A stretch of DNA of 6,627 bases, from positions 1 through 6,627 of the forward strand of contig DGZR01000065.1 of the NCBI GenBank assembly GCA_002397155.1. The letters run 5' to 3'. The notes under the pieces are model-generated. The model made no database searches and had not been told where the DNA came from. It was given only the letters and a program-made list of their open reading frames with translations. The translations under genes were made by a program, and so were the position numbers. Positions 6,201 to 6,627 of the stretch are shown piece by piece. This DNA comes from Firmicutes bacterium UBA4975 (GTDB lineage: Bacteria > Bacillota > Proteinivoracia > UBA4975). Numbering within the stretch: position 1 is the stretch's first letter; each line of letters opens with the position of its first letter.

Positions 6201-6627
6201 CAAAATCTATCCCCGGGTATACTTCCCGGTAAATGACTGTGGAATCGGAGCCGGATTCGGCCCGGGACCCGCCTGCTCCCACCGGGGTAATGCGCAGTGA
6301 TTTATCGCCCAGGCCAACAGTCAAAAGGTCGTTGACACCCGTGAATTGACGAGGGAACCTGACTGCCATGCTATTGGCCTTATTGCGGAGGGATTTTTCG
6401 GGAGAGGATTCATCCAGGACGATGGTGTTGTCGATTTCCTGCCAGACACCGGCATCAAGGTAGTGAATACTGGAAGAGTGAATCTCGACGGTGGTGGTGC
6501 CGTCGGAGTTAAGGAAGAACTTCTTGTCCCGTTCTCGCTTTTCCACCAGCTCCCTTACCCGAAAAGCAGCTTGGGCGGGGGCGGGCTCAACTTTTTCTTC
6601 GGGTATGTATTCCAGTTTCTCCTCTGC
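3181..6627 (-). CDS. RHS/YD-repeat surface protein with DNRLRE and CBM-like modules, N-terminal part (5' end outside window; ends at a probable frameshift)
   Basis: The frame is open from the window edge to TAA at 3183-3181, giving 1148 visible residues (counted from the codon at 6627). A GTG at 6546 is an internal valine codon, not a start: homologous-looking sequence (FRVRELVEKRERDKKFF) runs through it and no ribosome binding site precedes it. Domains in order: Pro/Glu-rich linker 1-20; WapA-like N-terminal region about 22-250, with LNSDGTTTVEI, IHY...W.EIDNTI and the YPGIDFEY motif; DNRLRE module about 250-425, with TWNKQP and WNVTPAV; RHS entry region about 453-540; YD repeats about 542-742; two CBM_4_9-like beta-sandwich modules about 745-895 and 902-1057; YD repeats resuming about 1060-1144. 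Known of the family: such proteins are exported and YD repeats build a hollow shell; some carry C-terminal toxins. Export is inferred, since any signal peptide lies upstream. The last residues after SHGQAAN are probably out-of-frame readthrough, and the true protein continues in the frame of the 3' fragment. Confidence 0.9.
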   Translation of the reverse strand, partial: AEEKLEYIPEEKVEPAPAQAAFRVRELVEKRERDKKFFLNSDGTTTVEIHSSSIHYLDAGVWQEIDNTIVLDESSPEKSLRNKANSMAVRFPRQFTGVNDLLTVGLGDKSLRITPVGAGGSRAESGSDSTVIYREVYPGIDFEYIMANDLVKENIIINKYKGMNSFSFVIKTAQLTPVLKDREVCFRDKNGDVVFIMPAPFMYDQAHVESYDFDVSLKAGLNSSYTLTYSAAEKWLADSARVYPVIIDPIVVTKQSSAYDQTRDAFADSKNPNQTNKYHPYLKSGLGSGSAGKTRSYIMFPTLPVINAADEVMSAELRLYQSWDTSKTVTVNVYQVTSPWDSATLTWNKQPAFNPRVLDFCACKDADYWRTWNVTPAVKDWYHSGQNNGLLIKHANEDDPILDFISSDNPEEKNKYLRPVLVITYRNQSGLEGYLSYTSMALGRSGAAAVNNYNGNLVYTHTDVSLSGNRLPLYISHVYNSDAKATDIGYGRGWRLNYSQTVRSVVIDSVPYVEYTNGDGTIHHFYLQAGKYLLQTPGIYLDLSKNPDSTYTLKDSQDNELKFNSAGNLTQVKDNQGNTMSIGYSNNRISSITDGAGRAAVLTYSGNFLTKITDPSGRVVNYTYSGTDLATVKYPEAVTTFAYTGNKLTRATHPAGQRLQVAYYPDDDVQKLSYFGSDGLLGQSSSFQYWVNATVITDHIGRTTTYTFNNVGNPRNVVDPLGNAAYLEYENNQLISQMPFRSTTVNLLKNHNLERDADWAFIQEGSSMASGGYTSDASYFGKRSLFIEKTNAAGLSFYRQNLALTQGGTYTFSAYLKTEGVDYSSLHGAKLLLRHKNAAGAWVEEKSAPAAPGGDWQRLCLTFTLPADAATGEVQVGLALAAPGKVWYDCIQLEAGAAPTGYNLVENSSLELEGGSPGIPDRWTPANLTAEDKLVASENYLGERSFIVKGNATADKSISQRLDVSGKEGDTFVISGWAKGRAVPNTGPTDPRRYALRLAFFGATTEDQWHYFNDDYDGWQYLSGIVRAPIDYDYVRIYGAYHQNANEVYFDAFQVNKEPINTYTYDERGNLISAKDPNNANTNFIYSNKNDLVQAVDPKGGSFTYAYDSRHNLLSALSPTGTVYSFSYDDHGNLVFASHGQAANENPR
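3196..3447 (-). repeat. YD/RHS repeat block 2 (short)
   Basis: Four repeats: YDERGNLISAKDPNNAN, YSNKNDLVQAVDPKGGS, YDSRHNLLSALSPTGTV and YDDHGNLVFASHGQ. The block bridges the A-B pair and the start of module C, and its end coincides with the frameshift region. Confidence 0.85.
3457..3924 (-). other. Carbohydrate-binding-like module B (CBM_4_9 type)
   Basis: About 156 residues starting NLVENSSLE, then GIPDRW, YLGERSFIVKG, ISQRLDV, a TFVISGWAKG strand, GWQYLSGIVRAP, YVRIYGAY and the closing strand NEVYFDAFQV. The YD array resumes immediately afterwards with YTYDERGNLISAKDP. Together with module A this makes a two-module excursion from the RHS shell. Confidence 0.7.
3943..4395 (-). other. Carbohydrate-binding-like module A (CBM_4_9 type)
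   Basis: About 151 residues with the usual order of a CBM_4_9-like beta-sandwich: start NLLKNHNLE, then a W, YFGKRSLFI, a GGTYTFSAYLK strand, GDWQRLCLTF, VQVGLAL, and the closing strand GKVWYDCIQLEAG. It interrupts the YD array and is followed after eight residues by module B. Sugar binding is inferred from family resemblance; no ligand residues can be assigned from sequence alone. Confidence 0.7.
4402..5004 (-). repeat. YD/RHS repeat block 1
   Basis: About eight degenerate repeats of roughly 20 residues, including FNSAGNLTQVKDNQGN, YSNNRISSITDGAGR, YSGNFLTKITDPSGR, YTGNKLTRATHPAGQ and FNNVGNPRNVVDPLGN. They follow the Y-x-x-x-G-x-L-x-x-h-x-D-x-x-G pattern of RHS repeats. The block is cut off after LEYENNQLISQMPF by CBM-like module A. 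In RHS proteins these repeats wind into a beta-sheet shell. Confidence 0.85.
5005..5340 (-). other. RHS entry region (DUF6531-like)
   Basis: The segment contains NNYNGNLVYTHTDVSL, LPLYISHVYNS and GYGRGWRLNY, then VEYTNGDGTIHHFYL. These are the hallmarks of the region that opens RHS/YD repeat domains (NGNL...D..., YNS, G.GW...Y, Y...DG....F). It sits directly before the first recognisable YD repeats, as expected. It is a structural part of the RHS shell, with no catalytic residues visible. Confidence 0.75.
5353..5880 (-). other. DNRLRE-type module 1 (CBM96-like)
   Basis: About 176 residues. Visible family signals: an opening with a Y...DAFAD...N...N...YL segment, an AELRLYQSW strand, the W...ATLTWNKQPAF motif, WNVTPAVKDW, then GLLIK and a closing RPVLVITY strand. 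Two further copies of this fold occur in the 3' fragment with the same core motifs. Relatives occur in extracellular polysaccharide-active proteins, so glycan or wall binding is plausible but not shown. This copy carries a CAC motif (two cysteines one residue apart), which is absent from the other two copies. Confidence 0.7.
5881..6627 (-). other. Linker and WapA-like N-terminal wall-protein region
   Basis: The first visible residues form a charged, Pro-rich linker (YIPEEKVEPAPAQAAF), followed by RELVEKRERDKKFFLNSDGT and then SIHYLDAGVWQEIDNTI. Further on are VYPGIDFEY, a KENIIINK stretch, and DSARVYPVIIDP just before the next module. This motif order is the one commonly seen at the N-terminus of large Bacillota RHS/WapA-like wall proteins. 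No signal peptide is visible and would be expected upstream of the window. The region probably positions the protein at or outside the envelope; that is inference from the family. Confidence 0.7.

Noticed and set aside
6544..6546. GTG as the start codon of the N-terminal part
   Set aside because: The frame is open for 27 further codons to the window edge, with conserved-looking sequence (FRVRELVEKRE) running through it. No signal peptide follows the GTG and no ribosome binding site precedes it.
1..6627. A C-terminal toxin, immunity gene or other RHS-associated cargo
   Set aside because: The RHS core end and everything after it lie beyond the left edge, so no toxin or immunity claim can be supported from this window.

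Overview
The window is almost entirely one very large RHS/YD-repeat surface protein gene on the minus strand. It enters at the right edge already in frame (no start codon in the window) and leaves at the left edge still open (no stop, no C-terminal tip). I see no second gene, RNA gene, promoter, terminator, CRISPR array or transposase. The base composition is moderately GC-rich by eye. The combination of a WapA-like N-terminal wall-protein region, a DNRLRE-type module, YD repeats and CBM_4_9-like lectin modules is typical of Bacillota, and the GC level would fit a Peptococcaceae or Moorella-type clostridial lineage. That placement is inference; the sequence has no taxonomic marker.

Layout, read in the direction of translation (6627 to 1): a proline/glutamate-rich linker and WapA-like N-terminal domain (about 5881-6627); DNRLRE module 1 (about 5353-5880); RHS entry region (about 5005-5340); first YD-repeat block (about 4402-5004); a tandem pair of carbohydrate-binding-like modules, A and B (about 3457-4395); a short second YD block (about 3196-3447); an apparent frameshift with a premature TAA (3181-3183); then, in the next frame, carbohydrate-binding-like module C, DNRLRE modules 2 and 3, an Ig-like module, a short stretch resembling the missing last strand of module C, module D, and a long third YD block running off the left edge. 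I translated the 3' part by hand from 3194 to position 3 and found no stop codon.

The two halves look like one original gene. Module C starts at the same kind of junction as module A (the YD array is interrupted at an N-L-L/V-x-N motif), but only if the reading frame shifts by one base around 3184-3198. The break could be a sequencing or assembly error, a real inactivating mutation, or, less likely, recoding.

The most interesting architectural point is that the A-B and C-D pairs are built alike, and that the DNRLRE2-DNRLRE3-Ig cassette (about 458 codons) appears to sit inside module C, just before its last beta-strand. The likely role of the product is a secreted or cell-surface RHS shell with adhesive excursions. 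The toxin or tip domain that would normally define its function lies outside the window.
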